Shown piece after piece: positions 35,656 to 49,835 of a DNA stretch of 64,000 nucleotides (positions within the stretch are counted from its first letter, which is position 1; every line of letters starts with the position of its first letter). The DNA lies in the NCBI GenBank assembly GCA_033977485.1, contig CM066991.1, forward strand, positions 50,570,850 to 50,634,849, in the 5' to 3' direction. Source of the stretch: Hydrangea macrophylla. Lineage: Eukaryota; Streptophyta; Magnoliopsida; Cornales; Hydrangeaceae. Below the pieces are notes generated by a model. The model was not told where the DNA came from and did no database searches. It saw only the letters and a list, made by a program, of their open reading frames with translations. The position numbers and the translations under genes are program-made.

Positions 35656-36287
35656 TGATATGCACTAAAATATCAGGTCAAAGTCAAGCCTCGCCAACTC
35701 AGCCTAGAGAAGCCAAGTCATCTTGAATTTAGAATGACTACACAGCCATCCCGAGCTGTTACGCCAAACCACTCGGTGTGGTCGTATGTTCGGTCGTCCT
35801 TCCTAGATGGACCCCACATAGGCGTGCCCACAATAGGTATGATTGCTTGGTCAGCAAGCCTCTGCAGTTTCCTAGCCCAATTAGAAGACTAAATGGAAGG
35901 AGCAAGCAGTTTCCTAAACTACTTATGAAACATCCCTAAATTTATGTAAATTAGGCTGTAAATAGATTAGGCTTCCTAATCTATAAACTTACCTTGTACG
36001 GGCGGTCTCTTGCACCTATAAAAGAGGCCACCCACCCCTATTGAAAGGGGATCGCATTCTGACTCCAAAGAATAGCATATAATTCTCACTCATATGCATA
36101 AACCCGATCATTTTTACTGGTAGTGTAGCCCAACTATTGGCTCACTAGGCCCGCCGGTGATCTGCTAGTGAAGCGCACTGACGCAATCATGATGTAGGTT
36201 ACCTTGTTAACACGACCGAACCATATACAAGCTCTTGTGTCTCAATATCTCTCTTTTAATTTCTCTTACCAATTTTTGGGATCATCA
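35656..36287 (+). mobile_element. TE11: 5' LTR of a Tat-type gypsy element
   Basis: It runs TGATATGCAC to GGGATCATCA, 632 bp, and pairs with 43326-43963, roughly 93-95% identical by eye. TATAAAAG lies at 36017-36024. The flanks CTAGG (35651-35655) and CCAGG (43964-43968) are a target duplication with one mismatch. Joining the flanks restores the copia integrase reading LTVPG..MPQHNGVAE. Confidence 0.9.
36017..36024 (+). promoter_or_regulatory. TE11 5' LTR TATA box
   Basis: CACCTATAAAAGAGGCCACC. The same box is at 43692-43699 in the 3' LTR and at 54406-54413 in TE15. Confidence 0.65.
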
Positions 36288-36290
36288 GTT

Positions 36291-36312
36291 TTGTGCCGTT
36301 TGTGGGAAACGA
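36291..36312 (+). other. TE11: primer binding site
   Basis: TTGTGCCGTTTGTGGGAAAC, three bases after the LTR, resembles the TGGCGCCGTCTGTGGGAAC-type site of Tat elements (tRNA-Arg type, from memory). Confidence 0.55.
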
Positions 36313-36348
36313 TAAGTTTTTCACTAACAAATTTCTTGACTGATCAAC

Positions 36349-37347
36349 ATGCCATCGAAGGCGGGTAAGAAAAATACTACTCCGACCGGTCAGGAGAACT
36401 TGCAGCTCGAGCAGCAGGCCGCCTCCATGACCTCTGACCAAATGACGGCGGCGCTCGCGCAACTTCTGGAAGGCCAATGGCCAACCCAGCAAAAAATTGA
36501 AGCGCTGTTAGCCCTGCAAGAAAAGTACCCTTAGTTTGAAAACCAGACCAGGAAGAGTGCCCCTGATCAGGATCCCACAAGAGTCAGGAACCATACCCAC
36601 TCTGCACCAGTATCCCCATCAGATTGGGAACATGCCTGGGATGGTGACCGTAGCAGAGCGCCCAGGAGCACCAGGTGGCAAGCTCGGATCAATCCTCGTC
36701 GGGTAGAAGATGCTAGAGACATCATCAATAGGCGACGTACCACTAGGACGGAGGAATCAGGGCCAAAGCCCTGGGAATTAGCCAGAGACCCTCCGACCCA
36801 GAGCCGGGGAGATCTTAGGCATACGATTACCCAGAGCCAGAGCCGGGTTCTATCCCCGAGGATGACGCACTTCGAGGAGGAAGCATCATCATTAGACCTG
36901 ACGTACCGCTCGGATATAGAAAGAAAAACCGGGTGAGATATAAAGGCCCAGATCGAGGACTTGTAATAGCAAATTGAAAAACTGAGTCGTAAGCAGCTCC
37001 ACAATCATACCAATACAGAGACCGAGTCGCCCTACACCGCTCGAATCACCGCATTCCCCATCCCGTGGAAATTCAAACTGCCACATCTCAGCTCTTATGA
37101 CGGTTTAGGGAGCCTAGTGGATCATGTTCGTACTTACAAGGCTCAGATGGCACTAGTTACCACGATCGACGAGTTATTGTGCCTGGCCTTCCCTAGTACC
37201 CTTAAAGGCCTAGCCACACAGTGGTTCCACACTCTGAAACCCCAAACGGTTGATGGTCGCCTTCGTCCTCATCACTTTAGCCCGGAGACTTTGCCCATAT
37301 TTCCAGGCCCACGTCATCGTGGTCCTTATAGATTAGCCCCTCTGTAA
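36349..37347 (+). pseudogene. TE11: gag, truncated
   Basis: One frame from ATG 36349 passes stops at about 36532, 36935 and 36967. The N-terminal part is Gln/Arg-rich. The capsid region has SPYTARITAFPIPWKFKLPHLSSYDGLGSLVDHVRTYKAQMAL and LCLAFPSTLKGLATQWFHTLKPQTV, matching Tat/Retand gag (MPxLxPYDGxxDPxxHLxxY, AFPxTLxGxAxxWF). The capsid end, zinc knuckle, protease and most of reverse transcriptase are missing: the sequence passes within about 80 bases into the RT/RNase H end. Confidence 0.85.
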
Positions 37348-37960
37348 GATCTTGAGTAAGCCTAAAATGTCTGGGAGGCTCGTCAAATGGGCCTTGGGGT
37401 TAGAGGAATTCGAAGTGTTCTACAGACCCCGCACAGCAATCAAAGGATAGGCCATGGAAGACTTCATTGTTGAATTCACATACCAAGAAGTCCCAGTTGA
37501 AGAAACCGCCCCACTGATCTTACCACCCGGGCAATAGCCAGATATCCCGACCTGTGTACTTTATGTGGATGGTTCTTCCAACAAACAGGGTAGCAGAGCA
37601 GGGATCATCTTAACCACGCCCGATGGGATCCAGCTCGAGTATGTGCTCAGGTTCGGTTTCAAAGCCTCCAATAACGAGGCCGAATACAAAGCCTTGTTGC
37701 TCGGGTTACAAATGGCAACCTCAATGGGTGCACTGCAAATTTAAGGGTACAGTGACTATCAGCTTGTGGCAAATCAATTCAATCAAGAGTATGAGGCTCG
37801 AGAGCATAACATGGTAGCTTTTCTATCCTTTGTCAGAGTAGTTTCAACGAAACTTCAGGGGCTCTCTATTACGTAGATACCTCGAGAGAAAAACACCAGG
37901 GCTGACTGGTTAGCCCGCCTTGCTTCATATTCTAAGTCAGACTTGCCCAGGATAAGGATA
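37345..37960 (+). pseudogene. TE11: end of RT/RNase H plus second (archaeal-type) RNase H
   Basis: KPKMSGRLVKWALGLEEFEVFYRPRTAIKG (37353-37450) is the end of the first RNase H region. The second domain follows: CVLYVDGSSNKQGSRAGIILTTPDG, LRFGFKASNNEAEYKALLLGLQMA, YSDYQLVANQFNQEYEARE, and IPREKNTRADWLARLAS. A second RNase H before integrase is characteristic of the Tat lineage. The DGSSN, NEAEY, SDYQL and RADWLA blocks retain most catalytic positions. TAG/TAA stops and at least one frameshift make it non-functional. Confidence 0.85.
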
Positions 37961-39269
37961 GAATACCTACCTGACCCAAGTGTGATCAACTCGGAGTGCA
38001 TAGAAGTCGAACCGGCCACCCTAGAACCTAGCTGGATGGACTCAATCGTGGAATTTCTGGCAACAGGTGCATTACCAGACAGAAAGGAAGAAGCCTGTCG
38101 GGTTAAATATCGAGCGGCAAGGTACCACATCATTGATGGCATCCTCTACAAAAGGGGATTTTCTATACCATACCTCCGCTGTGTCCATCCTACACAAGTC
38201 CAAGCAATACTGTACGAAATCCATGAAGGGGTGTGCAAGAACCACATCGGAGGCCGGGCGCTTTCACGCAAAGCCCTGCTGCAAGGTTATTATTGTCCAA
38301 CCATGGCCAAAGACTCTCAAGAATATGTCAAGAGGTGTGATACGTGTCAAAGATTTTCCCCCATGATTAACCCGTCCAGGAGAATTTCAGACGCCCATCC
38401 TCAGCCCCTGGTCGTTTGCTCAGTGGGGCATTGACATTGTCAGCCCTCTCCCGATGGGAAAAGGACAAGGCAAGTTTGCCATCATAGCCGTTGACTATTT
38501 CACCAAGTGGGCGGAAGCCGAGCCCTTGGCAACAATTACTGAGAAGAAAATGGAAAACTTTGTGGTGAGGAACATCCTCAGCAGGTTCGGTGTCCCCCGG
38601 GTTCTGGTTAGTGACAACGGTAGGCAATTTGACACCCCGGTATTCAGGCAGTTCAGCTCGGGCTATGGGATATCCAATCACTACTCATCCCCCAAGCACC
38701 CCCAGGCCAATGACCAAGCCGAAGTGACCAACAGGACAATTCTTCAGTCGATCAAGATGAGGCTTGAAAGCACCAAAGGACTACGGTCAGAGGAACTACC
38801 GACCCTCCTATGGGCCTACTGCACTACACCCCGAGAGTCAATAGGCAAAACGCCGTTCTCCATAACCTACAGCTTTGAGGCAGTGGTCCCCACGGAGCTT
38901 GGGTTACCTACTTACCGGGTGGCAAATTTCAGCGAGCTAGACAATGAGGATTCCCTAAGGGCAAAACTCGACTTGATAGAGGAGAAGAGAGACTGGGCGT
39001 ATCTCAAAGTGGCATCCTACAAGCAAAGAGTCTCCCAATACTATAACAGCAAGGTGAAGTATCGCAATTTCCAGATAGGACATCTGGTCCTGAAGGCAGT
39101 TAACCAGTCCACGAAAGTCCCGAGCCATGGGAAGTTGGGGCCAAACTGGGAAGGTCCATACCTAGTTACCCGAGTGAACCGCCCGGGTACCTATTGGTTA
39201 CAAACTCTAGACGGGCACGACCTATCTCATCCTTGGAGCATACAGCACCTCTGCAAGTACTTCCAATGA
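37961..39269 (+). pseudogene. TE11: integrase, nearly complete, one frameshift
   Basis: The zinc region is intact (EIHEGVCKNHIGG..YVKRCDTCQRF, HHCC) in the frame ending at 38434. A frameshift near 38385 leads to the core frame, 38454-39269 (271 residues, TGA stop). All three catalytic residues are present: VDYFTKWAEAE, VSDNGRQFD and QAEVTNRTILQ. The C-terminus has WEGPYLVTRVNRPGTYWLQTLDG and the terminal HLCKYFQ typical of Tat. This is the best preserved enzyme in the window. The single shift is the only visible lesion in its core and zinc region. Confidence 0.9.
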
Positions 39270-40354
39270 AGTATGACAACAATGTTGGCAAGGAATTATG
39301 TAGCTTGACCCGAGCATATCTATTCATATAGTAATAAAAGTTTCTTTTGCCAAACAACTCTTCTCCATGCGTGCTGACTTAAAAAGACCTCAGGGTCAGA
39401 CCCCAGGCATTTAAAAGACCTCGGGGTCAGACCCTAGGCACTTAAAAAGACCTCGGGGTCTGACCCCAAGCACTTAAAAAGACCTCGAGGTCAGACCCCA
39501 AGCACTTAAAAGACCTCGGGGTCAGACCCCAGGCACTTCAAAGACCCCGGGTCCAAAACCCGAGGCACAGGCTTTGCTTAGGTCCAACCTACAAGGGGGG
39601 CAATGCCTCCTACGTGGATGATGATGGCATGTCCCAAATGACCCTGCAACCACCCACATTCTAGGTTGGTTTCCTACAGTCATCCTCTCTATACGCTTGC
39701 CTTAGGAAAAGCTTGCGGGGCAGGGTAGACTAAACAGGAAATCACACCGAATACTAACAGGACTTGGAATCCTAGAATAATTCTAACATTCCTAAAGTAC
39801 CTACATTACCCAAATAAACCGCTTGGGTAGTAAATAGTCACAAACCTATACCATACCCGAGCGGGACCCCTATATCAGGTCTCTGAAAGACCAAGTGTTC
39901 TCTGCCGTTATAGGCCTAACTTTTGCTAAGGCAATATTCCTACGGGATTTACAATCGGTCGGTCACAGGCAATCACAAACAAGCACAAGTGCAAAAATAG
40001 TAAACAATTGGAAAGTTGGTCTCGAGGACCTTTTCATTAATTGAAGACAATTTGTACGGGCCTAGGGGGCCGTAGTAGTAGCCTCCCTAAAAAAATAAAA
40101 TAAAATAAACTACAACATAAAAAGAAAATAGGTCGGGGACCTTAGTCATCCACTTCGACCACTTCTTCAGTCTCCCCAGCCTCTTCCCCTAGGGCCAGTC
40201 CTTCCTTGGATCTCGAGCCCCCGCCCGGGGTAGACTCAGCAGCTCTAGAACCAGCAAGAGGATCCTCGCCAGCTGCGGGACCGATGTCCTAATAGTCCGA
40301 ATAAATCCCCTCGTAGGGTAAGATGTCCCACCTGGGGTGATCTCAGGCAATCTG
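39270..40354 (+). other. TE11: 3' spacer between integrase and the antisense ORF
   Basis: It contains the 32-bp palindromic array (39377-39568) and otherwise AT-balanced sequence with no recognisable frame. A similar stretch, CTTAGGTCYAACCTACAA.GGGGGCAA followed by GATGATGG, recurs in TE15 at 53229-53280. Confidence 0.6.
39377..39568. repeat. TE11: ~32-bp palindromic tandem array, 6 units
   Basis: The unit is AAAAGACCTCGGGGTCAGAC plus CCCAGGCACTT. The core GGGGTCAGACCCC is a near-perfect palindrome in each unit. The last unit is degenerate (GACCCCGGGTCCAAAACCCGAGGCAC). The same unit, more diverged, occurs in TE15 at 53046-53221. Confidence 0.9.
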
Positions 40355-42738
<2,384 letters not shown>

Positions 42739-43308
42739 TCAGAAAGGAAGAGAAAAAGGAAGAGGAAGAGGATGATGAACTGAAACTACAAAGGGGACAC
42801 TTACAAAGATTATCGCAGAAGAAGAGCTTGGGAAGCTTTACCGGACACTTTTTTTGCTCTCAAACCGCTCGGTATCTCTATCAATTGGCAGCAGAAATCC
42901 CATAAATGAAAGAGTCTTCTTTATATAGGGAGCGTGGATGGTCCAGATCAAGCTAGATTTAACGGCTAGGAAATTTTCCCGCCTAAATCTGCCGCCAATT
43001 GTCATCTCGAGAATGTGGATCTCCTTAAAAGATGTGCCCCATTAATGCTAGATGTGACAGTCCGGTTATGACGTGACTATTCGGTTATATTCACACCAGC
43101 CTCGTTGGATCCAAACCAGGCCAACCAGCGATTGACACGTGGTAGAAGTTGATCCCGGGCCCACATAGCCACTGCTCGGTCCTGACCCCGGAAGACTAGT
43201 CCGATCGATCACGACCCGGGTAACAACTCAGGGCCATCTCTGAAATGATTTTCTGTTAGAAGCAGTCTTAATTTTCAAACTTCATCTGATAAAGCATCCC
43301 GTTAGTTT

Positions 43309-43325
43309 TGAAAATGGGGGGCAGC
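43309..43325 (+). other. TE11: polypurine tract
   Basis: GAAAATGGGGGGCAGC directly precedes the 3' LTR. TE15 has GGAAATGGGGGGCAGC at the same place (54005-54020). Confidence 0.75.
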
Positions 43326-43963
43326 TGATATGCACAAAAATATCAGGTCCAAGTCAAGCATCGCCAACTCAGCCTAGAGAAGAAGCCAAGTCATCTCGAA
43401 TTCAGAATGACTACACAGCCATCCCAGGCTGTTGTGCCAAACTGCTCGGTGTGGTCGTATGTCTGGTCGTCCTTCCAAGATGGACCCCACATGGACGTGT
43501 CCCCAGTAGGCGTGATTTCTTGGTCAGCAAGCCTCCAGGCAGTTTTCTAGCCCAATTAGAAGACTAAATGGAAGGAGCAAGCAGTTTCCTAAACTACTTA
43601 AGAAACATCCCTAAATTCATGTAAATCAGGCTGTAAATAGATTAGGCTTCCTAATCTATAAACTTACCTTGTACAGGCAGTCTCTTGCACCTATAAAAGA
43701 GGCCACCCGCCCCTATTGAAAGGGGATTGCATTCTGACTCCAAAGAATAGCATATAATTCTCACTCATATGCATAAACCTGATCGGTTTTACTGGTAGTG
43801 CCGCCCAACTTTTGGCTCACCAGGCCCGCCGGTGATCTGCTAGTGAAGCGCACTGACACAACCGTGGACGTAGGTCACCTCGTTAACGGGACCAAACCAT
43901 ATACAAGCTCTTGTGTCTCAATATCTCTCTTTTAATTTCTCTTACCAATTTTTGGCATCATCA
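43326..43963 (+). mobile_element. TE11: 3' LTR
   Basis: TGATATGCAC to GGCATCATCA, 638 bp, with TATAAAAG at 43692-43699. It pairs with 35656-36287 and ends at the CCAGG target duplication. Confidence 0.9.
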
Positions 43964-43968
43964 CCAGG

Positions 43969-45019
43969 TACAGTCAACTGTGACAGAATCCCATTCTATA
44001 TGAAGTGATCAATAAACTCATTAGAGAGATACTCACCATCTTAATTAGATCAAATAGCCTTGATATGTGTGCCAATTGCTTTTCCACTTCAGCCCTAAAT
44101 GCCTTTAACATTTCAAAGGCTTTAGACTTGTGCTACATTACACATATCCATACCTAGAGTGGTCATTAATAAATGTTACAAAATACTCATAACCACCCCT
44201 TGCTCTAATATTTATTGGCCACACACATCATATGAACTAATTCCAAAAATGCTTTGATCCTATTGCCCTCTACAGGAAAGGGCCTTTTGGTCATCTTACC
44301 CTCAAAACAAGACTTGCAGACTTCCATTGGTTTGAGAACCAAATCACCTAAGACCCCTTCTTTGACTAGCTTAGATTGATATGGTCAAGCCTCATATGCC
44401 AAAGCCTTGTTGGATTAGTGGAAAGTTCCTTTCTTTTAGATGGTACAGTTACCACTGAGTTATTAAGTTCTATGTTAGAATCTTTAGAAATAATTGGAGT
44501 TATCACATACAAGCCATTTGATTTAATACTAGAACACATACAAGAACCATTTTTTTTTATCACAACTTCAGTTCCAAAAGAGAAAGAATAGTTTTTATTA
44601 GAAAGTTTTGAAACTGAAATTATATTACATCTCATTAAAGGGACCTAAAGTACATCTGATAAAACCAAAACTTTATTGTCTAGAAATTCTAAATCTACCA
44701 CCCCTATAGCAATTGCAGATACGATTATGCTAGAACCTAGAATAAGTCGATCTCCCCATCACTACACCTCCTGGTTGATCTGAACCCCTGCAATGAATTC
44801 TAGATATGGTTAGTCACACCAGAATCAATGCACCAAGTGTTTAAAGTATCCATTATAAAACTTACTTCAATCACATGTGATTCAATCATACCTTGAACAC
44901 TTTTAGCTAAGAATTCTGGACAGTTCCTCTTCTAGTGGCCCTTCTTACCGCATTGGAAACACTTTCCTTTGCTTTGGCCATCCACCTTTCCCTTGCCCTT
45001 ACCTTTTCCCTTGATCCAT
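43969..45019 (-). pseudogene. TE6: copia gag zinc knuckle, protease and integrase N-terminal half
   Basis: From right to left on the minus strand: a Lys/Gly linker and zinc knuckle KCFQCGKKGH*KRNCPEF (CCHC, about 44895-44965, with a TAG in place of Trp); protease WCIDSG (active Asp kept, about 44830); pre-integrase MRCNIISVSKLSNKNYSFSFG (44366-44635); the zinc region LWHMRLDHINLSKLVKEG..VCKSCFEGK (HHCC); and part of the core with GEYLSNEFIDHFI. It joins the segment at 35101 across TE11. In-frame stops and frameshifts are frequent. Confidence 0.9.
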
Positions 45020-45254
45020 GTTTACATGATTATGTTTCTACTGTTAAGATGATAAATGCATGTTTTGGGATGATTGCTAATCAGAGTACTTAACGCATGG
45101 CATGGTAATGAAGTAAAAGAAAAGGGTAGTGATGTATATGAGTAATTGATAATGGACACTTGCATTTCATAACATGAGTTAGTTTGCGTGAATGAAGAGC
45201 GAGATGTGATTGAATGAGAAAGGGGATCAAAAAAGAGAAGTAAAATTGAGTAAT

Positions 45255-45687
45255 GTGCCAGTTGGGCGATAGTTTGAGTGCCAGTTGGACGACAATTAAT
45301 GAGCCAGTTGGGCGACAGCTTGAGTGCCAGTTGGGCGATAGTTTGAGTGCCAGTTGGGTGACAGTTAATGTGCCAGTTGGGTGACAGTTAATGTGCCAGT
45401 TGGGCCATAGTTTAAGTGCTAGTTAGGCGACAGTTAATGTGCCAGTTGGGCGACAACATGAGTACTAGTTGGGCGATAGTTTGAGTACCAGTTGGGCGAC
45501 AGTTATTGTGCCAGTTGGGCGAAAGCTTGCGTGCCAGTTAGGCGATAGTTTGAGTGCCAGTTGGGCGACAGTTAATGTGCCAGTTGGGTGACGGTTAAAA
45601 TGCCAGTTGGGCAATGATTAAAATGTCAGTTGGGAGCCAATTAGAGTGCCTGTTAGGGCGACAGTTAGATTGTCACTCAAACGACAG
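45255..45687 (+). repeat. TE12: 23-bp minisatellite, about 18 units
   Basis: The consensus GTGCCAGTTGGGCGAYAGTT plus WRW repeats head to tail with few indels. Units alternate between ATAGTTTGA and ACAGTTAAT endings, suggesting an older 46-bp dimer. Only about four units (reverse complement) exist in TE10 (29255-29345) and TE13 (46735-46825). Confidence 0.95.
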
Positions 45688-46382
45688 ATGAATGAGAGAG
45701 AAAGAGTGATGAGAAAAGGGACATGTGAGACGTTTGTATTATGAGTTCATTGTTCAGGTCATGGATTCGACATCCCAACATAAAGGTAGTAGCATTGGTC
45801 ATGTATTGACAAGCACGAGCAGGTTTATGGACAGAGAATGTGTTCTATGATGAAATCTGATAATATGCTTAATTGTTGATATGTTTTTGTTGAGACCTTT
45901 GCTATGCCCGTGAAAGAATGCGTCTTTTGATAAAAGATTAACCGTATCCTAAGATACAAAACAATAACGTGAGTTGAGAGATGTCACGCCCCGAAGTACC
46001 AAAAATAGGAAAAATTAAATTTCTTTCATGGGTTTGTAGACACGTGACTGGTTGTGAATGTCACCTGATTGTCCAAAAATGCTTAAAATAATAATATAAT
46101 ACGGGAAAGTGACTAAGTTCACCGGAAGCAAGAATCTAAACATTCAAGTCTTACATGATTAGTATATTACATACTAAAAGATATCCAAAAGATAGATATT
46201 ACAAGTTCAACTAAGCTATTACATTATTAAACATATTAATAACAGAACTATGATAAAAGAAAAACTCCAAGATCTTCAGCTGGCGAAACCATAGCCTTCC
46301 TCATAGTATACTTCACCAGCATAGTCTTTAGTAGTAAAGTCTGTAGCTTGATCATAGCCAGCTCCGTCTGGACCTACAAAGG

Positions 46383-46401
46383 CTGGACGTGGAAGGTCCA
46401 G
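46383..46401. other. Conserved LTR hairpin in TE13
   Basis: CTGGACGTGGAAGGTCCAG: 6-bp stem CTGGAC/GTCCAG with a 7-base loop. Confidence 0.6.
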
Positions 46402-46734
46402 CGACATGAAAAGCCGTTAGCGGTTAAGTTAAGTGAGGGTCCCCTTAAGGTTACCACCACCAAGGTAAGCTATTCATCAACTCTTCTTATTTTTCAAAAC
46501 CATACTATGTCTCGTTCCTCAGGTACTATGTCTCGTTTGTCTTTTCTTATTCTCGATACTATGTCTCGTTCGTCTTTTCTTATTCTCAAAACCATGTCTT
46601 ATTTAAACCCAATCATACCCTTTGAAACTTAACCCAGAACTGAACTGACCAATGACATTGACTGAAAGAAGACTTAACTCCAAACGCATTTACTGGTCAA
46701 GAAAGAACAATACTCAACAATGAATAGTTAACTG

Positions 46735-47110
46735 TTGCCCAACTGGTACTCAAACTGTCGCCCAAATAGCATTCAAACTATCGCCCAAGTGGCATTTAAA
46801 CTGTCGCCCAAATAGCATAAGTGTGCGGGACATTAACAATCTCTTGGTCGAACACGTCATACCGATCCTCAGGTCACCCGCACGTTATCGAACACGTCAT
46901 GCCGATCCTCAGACCAAGGGTACGGGAATTTAATAATCACTTGGACGAACACGTCATGCCAATCCTCAGGTCACCTGTACATTACCGAACACTTCATGTT
47001 GATCCTCAGTCCAAGGGTGCGGAAAAATAATCAACCACTTGATCGAACATATCATGACGATCCTCAGGTCATCCGCACTTGACCAAACACGTCATGGTAA
47101 TCCTCAGATC
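46735..47110. repeat. TE13: two minisatellites
   Basis: About four copies of the 23-25-bp CGCCCAA.TGGCA..CAAACT unit (46735-46825) are followed by the GATCCTCAGGTCACCCG / GATCCTCAGACCAAGGGT higher-order array (46840-47110). Confidence 0.75.
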
Positions 47111-47859
47111 AAGAACACAAAACATAACTCTCCGATCGACACCATGGAATTATCGAAAGACCAACTTTGCAAGAAATATCCAAACACGACACGAAAGTTT
47201 ACTAATCAACTTTGACCGGTAGTCACATGATGGAAAATGACGCCCAACGTCCCTTATTCGCATAAAATTTGTTATTGAAGGTTTTATTGTTATCTTACGA
47301 GTTCGTACGTTTCGTAGTTTAGTTCATTAATAGCTTCCAATTACAACCGTCAAGATTTCGCTATACATCCAACATTCCATTTTACCCCTCAATATACTTA
47401 TGATGAGAACTTACCCAATCATTATTAACGCAATAATCATGTTGTACAACATACTTAAAGCTTGGGTATGAACTTTCAACGATCATTAAACTATATTCAT
47501 AACAAAGGAAAACATAGCATGTAGCTCATAGATTTTTAACATGGATTTAATGCCAATAAACATATAGATGAAACCCTTAACATACTCATCTACGCGATAG
47601 CACTACCATAGCACGAGATTTTCATAACAACACAGGTACTGGAAAACTAGCATCAACAATCAACACCATGCATAAAGAAAACATTATACAAAAAGCTGTA
47701 TAATCTGCCAGGATATATTTTCACTGTGTTGACTGAATTATCATGATTTATTTGGGCATGATAAATTGCTTTGTGGATCAAACTCAAAACTAAAACATTG
47801 TAGATAATAGGATTATCTTCATGTACAAAAAAATATAGCTTCAATTACATATTTGAGCT

Positions 47860-48500
47860 TCTCAAAATATTTATTTTACTCATACATTTCTATATTTCCG
47901 GACTGCTCTGTCCCAGATTTATAGCACTGCATTGTACGTGACTTTCACCTATGAAGGAATCATTTTTAGACTAGGCTATAGAAGAGTTATTTGTAGATAA
48001 ATGATTTAAATTTCTCCACAAAAATACCTAGCCTAATTCAGATTTTTGAGCTACTCCAAACATTCATTTTACTAAACTATGTTCTGCTGAAAGTTTCAGT
48101 TTCTCAGATTTATAACACTGTGTTGTACATGCATTGCACCTATGAAGGATTGATTTCTAAACTGATCTATAGAAGAGTTATTTGTAGATAAATGAGTTAT
48201 CTTTTACCACAAAAAAACCTAGCTTAATTCTGATTTTTGAGCTCCTCAAAACATTCATTTTACTAAACTACATTCTGCTGGAAGTTTCTATTTTCCCAGG
48301 TTTATAACACTGCGTTGTACATGCATTTCACCCATGAAGGATTGATTTCTAGACTGAGATATAGAAGAGTTATTTGTAGATAAATGAGTTAGCTTTTACC
48401 ACAAAAAAACCTAGCTTAATTTGGATTTTTGAACTGCACAAAACATTCATTTAACTAAACCACATCCTGGTGGAAGTTCAGTTTCTCAGATATAAAGCAC
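47860..48500 (-). repeat. TE13: ~192-bp tandem repeat, about 4 units
   Basis: The anchor CATTTTACTAAACTAYRTTC recurs near 48063, 48258 and 48448, spacing 190-195 bases, with a degraded unit near 47870. Confidence 0.85.
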
Positions 48501-49453
48501 TTGTCTTGCATGTCATGAAAACTTCAACACAACAACATCAAACTCCTACTAAATATTAATACAATTTATATATGTTATAAATTGAGTTTCATTTCTCACA
48601 ATTACTCAATAAAGCTTAAGCTTGGATGTTGATTTGAAACTAGATGAAGCTTTGAACTCAAACTCCAAGGATGAACTTCTTCTTCTTCTAACTTCTTGGT
48701 TCTTCTTACTGCTGGGAATTTTTTTGAGCTTATAGGACTTATAAACACAGCTCTTAGGTTCCCATGGTAGTGTATGTAGGTCTATGAGTGTGTATATGTG
48801 TTTGCATGTGAGGTGTATATAATGGAAGAGGGGTGAATGCTTGGATTTTTCTTCTAATTCAATTCTATCTCTCCATGGAACTCCCAACTCCTAGCTCTCT
48901 CTCTAAACATATGTGCAGATTTTTATGGACAAGAAGAGTGAAATGCATGGGTGTATGTATGTTTATATATAGAGAGGTGGATGCTAGGTGTCAAATGGAT
49001 GCTTGCATGCATGGACAAGTGTCTATTGGATGGACAAATGGCAAGTATATAGATGACATGTGGAGGTGATGTTGCATGTGCCACCAAGTGGTCGGCCATG
49101 TGGGGCCTACCTTGGGTTTTGTGCCATTTTCTTGATTTGCGTGCATAAGTTCCTCGATATACGTGTCGGTCTCGGTTTACGTGCAAACGGGTATTTTTTC
49201 TAATGTCCGAGTCCGGGTACGGGACAACGTTAATTCTTATTATGGCCGAGTCGGTACGGTTACTACCGTCCATACCATCACATAATTAAAATTATAATAT
49301 AATAATGTAGTCAGTCCAATACAGAAATTCGAAAAATTGATATTATTAATGAAAAGAAAATTACAGGTGTTACAAGAGATATTTGTATTTATTGATTATT
49401 GTGCGGTTGGGCTCTAACTCAGCTTTGTTCCAAAGCTGACGGCATGTTATGCC

Positions 49454-49471
49454 CTGGACTCTTATGTCCAG
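49454..49471. other. Conserved LTR hairpin in TE12
   Basis: CTGGACTCTTATGTCCAG: 6-bp stem with a 6-base loop, preceded by AGCTGACGGCATGTTATG as in TE9. Confidence 0.6.
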
Positions 49472-49835
49472 AGTGATGCAGGTTTTGTTAAAAATGGAGG
49501 TGAGCTCAGGAAGCAGTGCTAAGGAGATAAGGAGGATAGAGCTGGGCTATAGATTGAAGATAGTTATTTCAGTTGTTTCTTATGTTTAAGTTTATGTAAC
49601 AAGTGTAGTTTTGTCCGTTTTGTAATAGGATGAATGTTATCATAACTTGTGTTTGGTTTCCGCTGCTATATTTATATTCTGTTAAGTTTAAGTTATGTTT
49701 ATACTTTATCATTGCCCTTATGAATGTTGTGCGGAGTTAGAAGGACAAAACGGTTAATCAACCAGTCACGTGTCTACGGACCCATAAAGGAAATTTTTTA
49801 TTTTCCCTATTTTTGGCTTACTCCGGGGTGTAACA

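Larger units (their letters stand above)
45982..49374 (-). mobile_element. TE13: Del/Tekay-like solo LTR inserted in TE12
   Basis: TGTCACGCCCCG (45982) to CAGGTGTTACA (49374), 3393 bp, flanked by AGAGA at 45977-45981 and 49375-49379. On the minus strand it starts TGTAACACCTGTAATTTTC. It resembles TE10 more closely than TE8 or TE9 (shared GGTCCCCTTAAGGTTACCACC near 46438). It has the hairpin at 46383-46401, minisatellites at 46735-47110 and about four ~192-bp units at 47860-48500. No coding sequence. Confidence 0.9.
45020..49835 (+). mobile_element. TE12: truncated Del/Tekay-like LTR in TE6, split by TE13
   Basis: Only the 3' part of the LTR is present: 45020-45981 and 49380-49835, ending CTCCGGGGTGTAACA. 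The last ~80 bases are the inverse of the TE13 start (ATTTTCCCTATTTTTGG matching CCAAAAATAGGGAAAAT), which shows a plus-oriented copy of the same family. The U3 start is absent and no target duplication was found, so the left edge is a truncation. It holds the large 23-bp array and the conserved hairpin (49454-49471). Confidence 0.7.

Noticed and set aside
45255..45687. A CRISPR-like array of 23-bp units
   Set aside because: The units are directly contiguous with no spacers and lie in a plant LTR, so this is a minisatellite.
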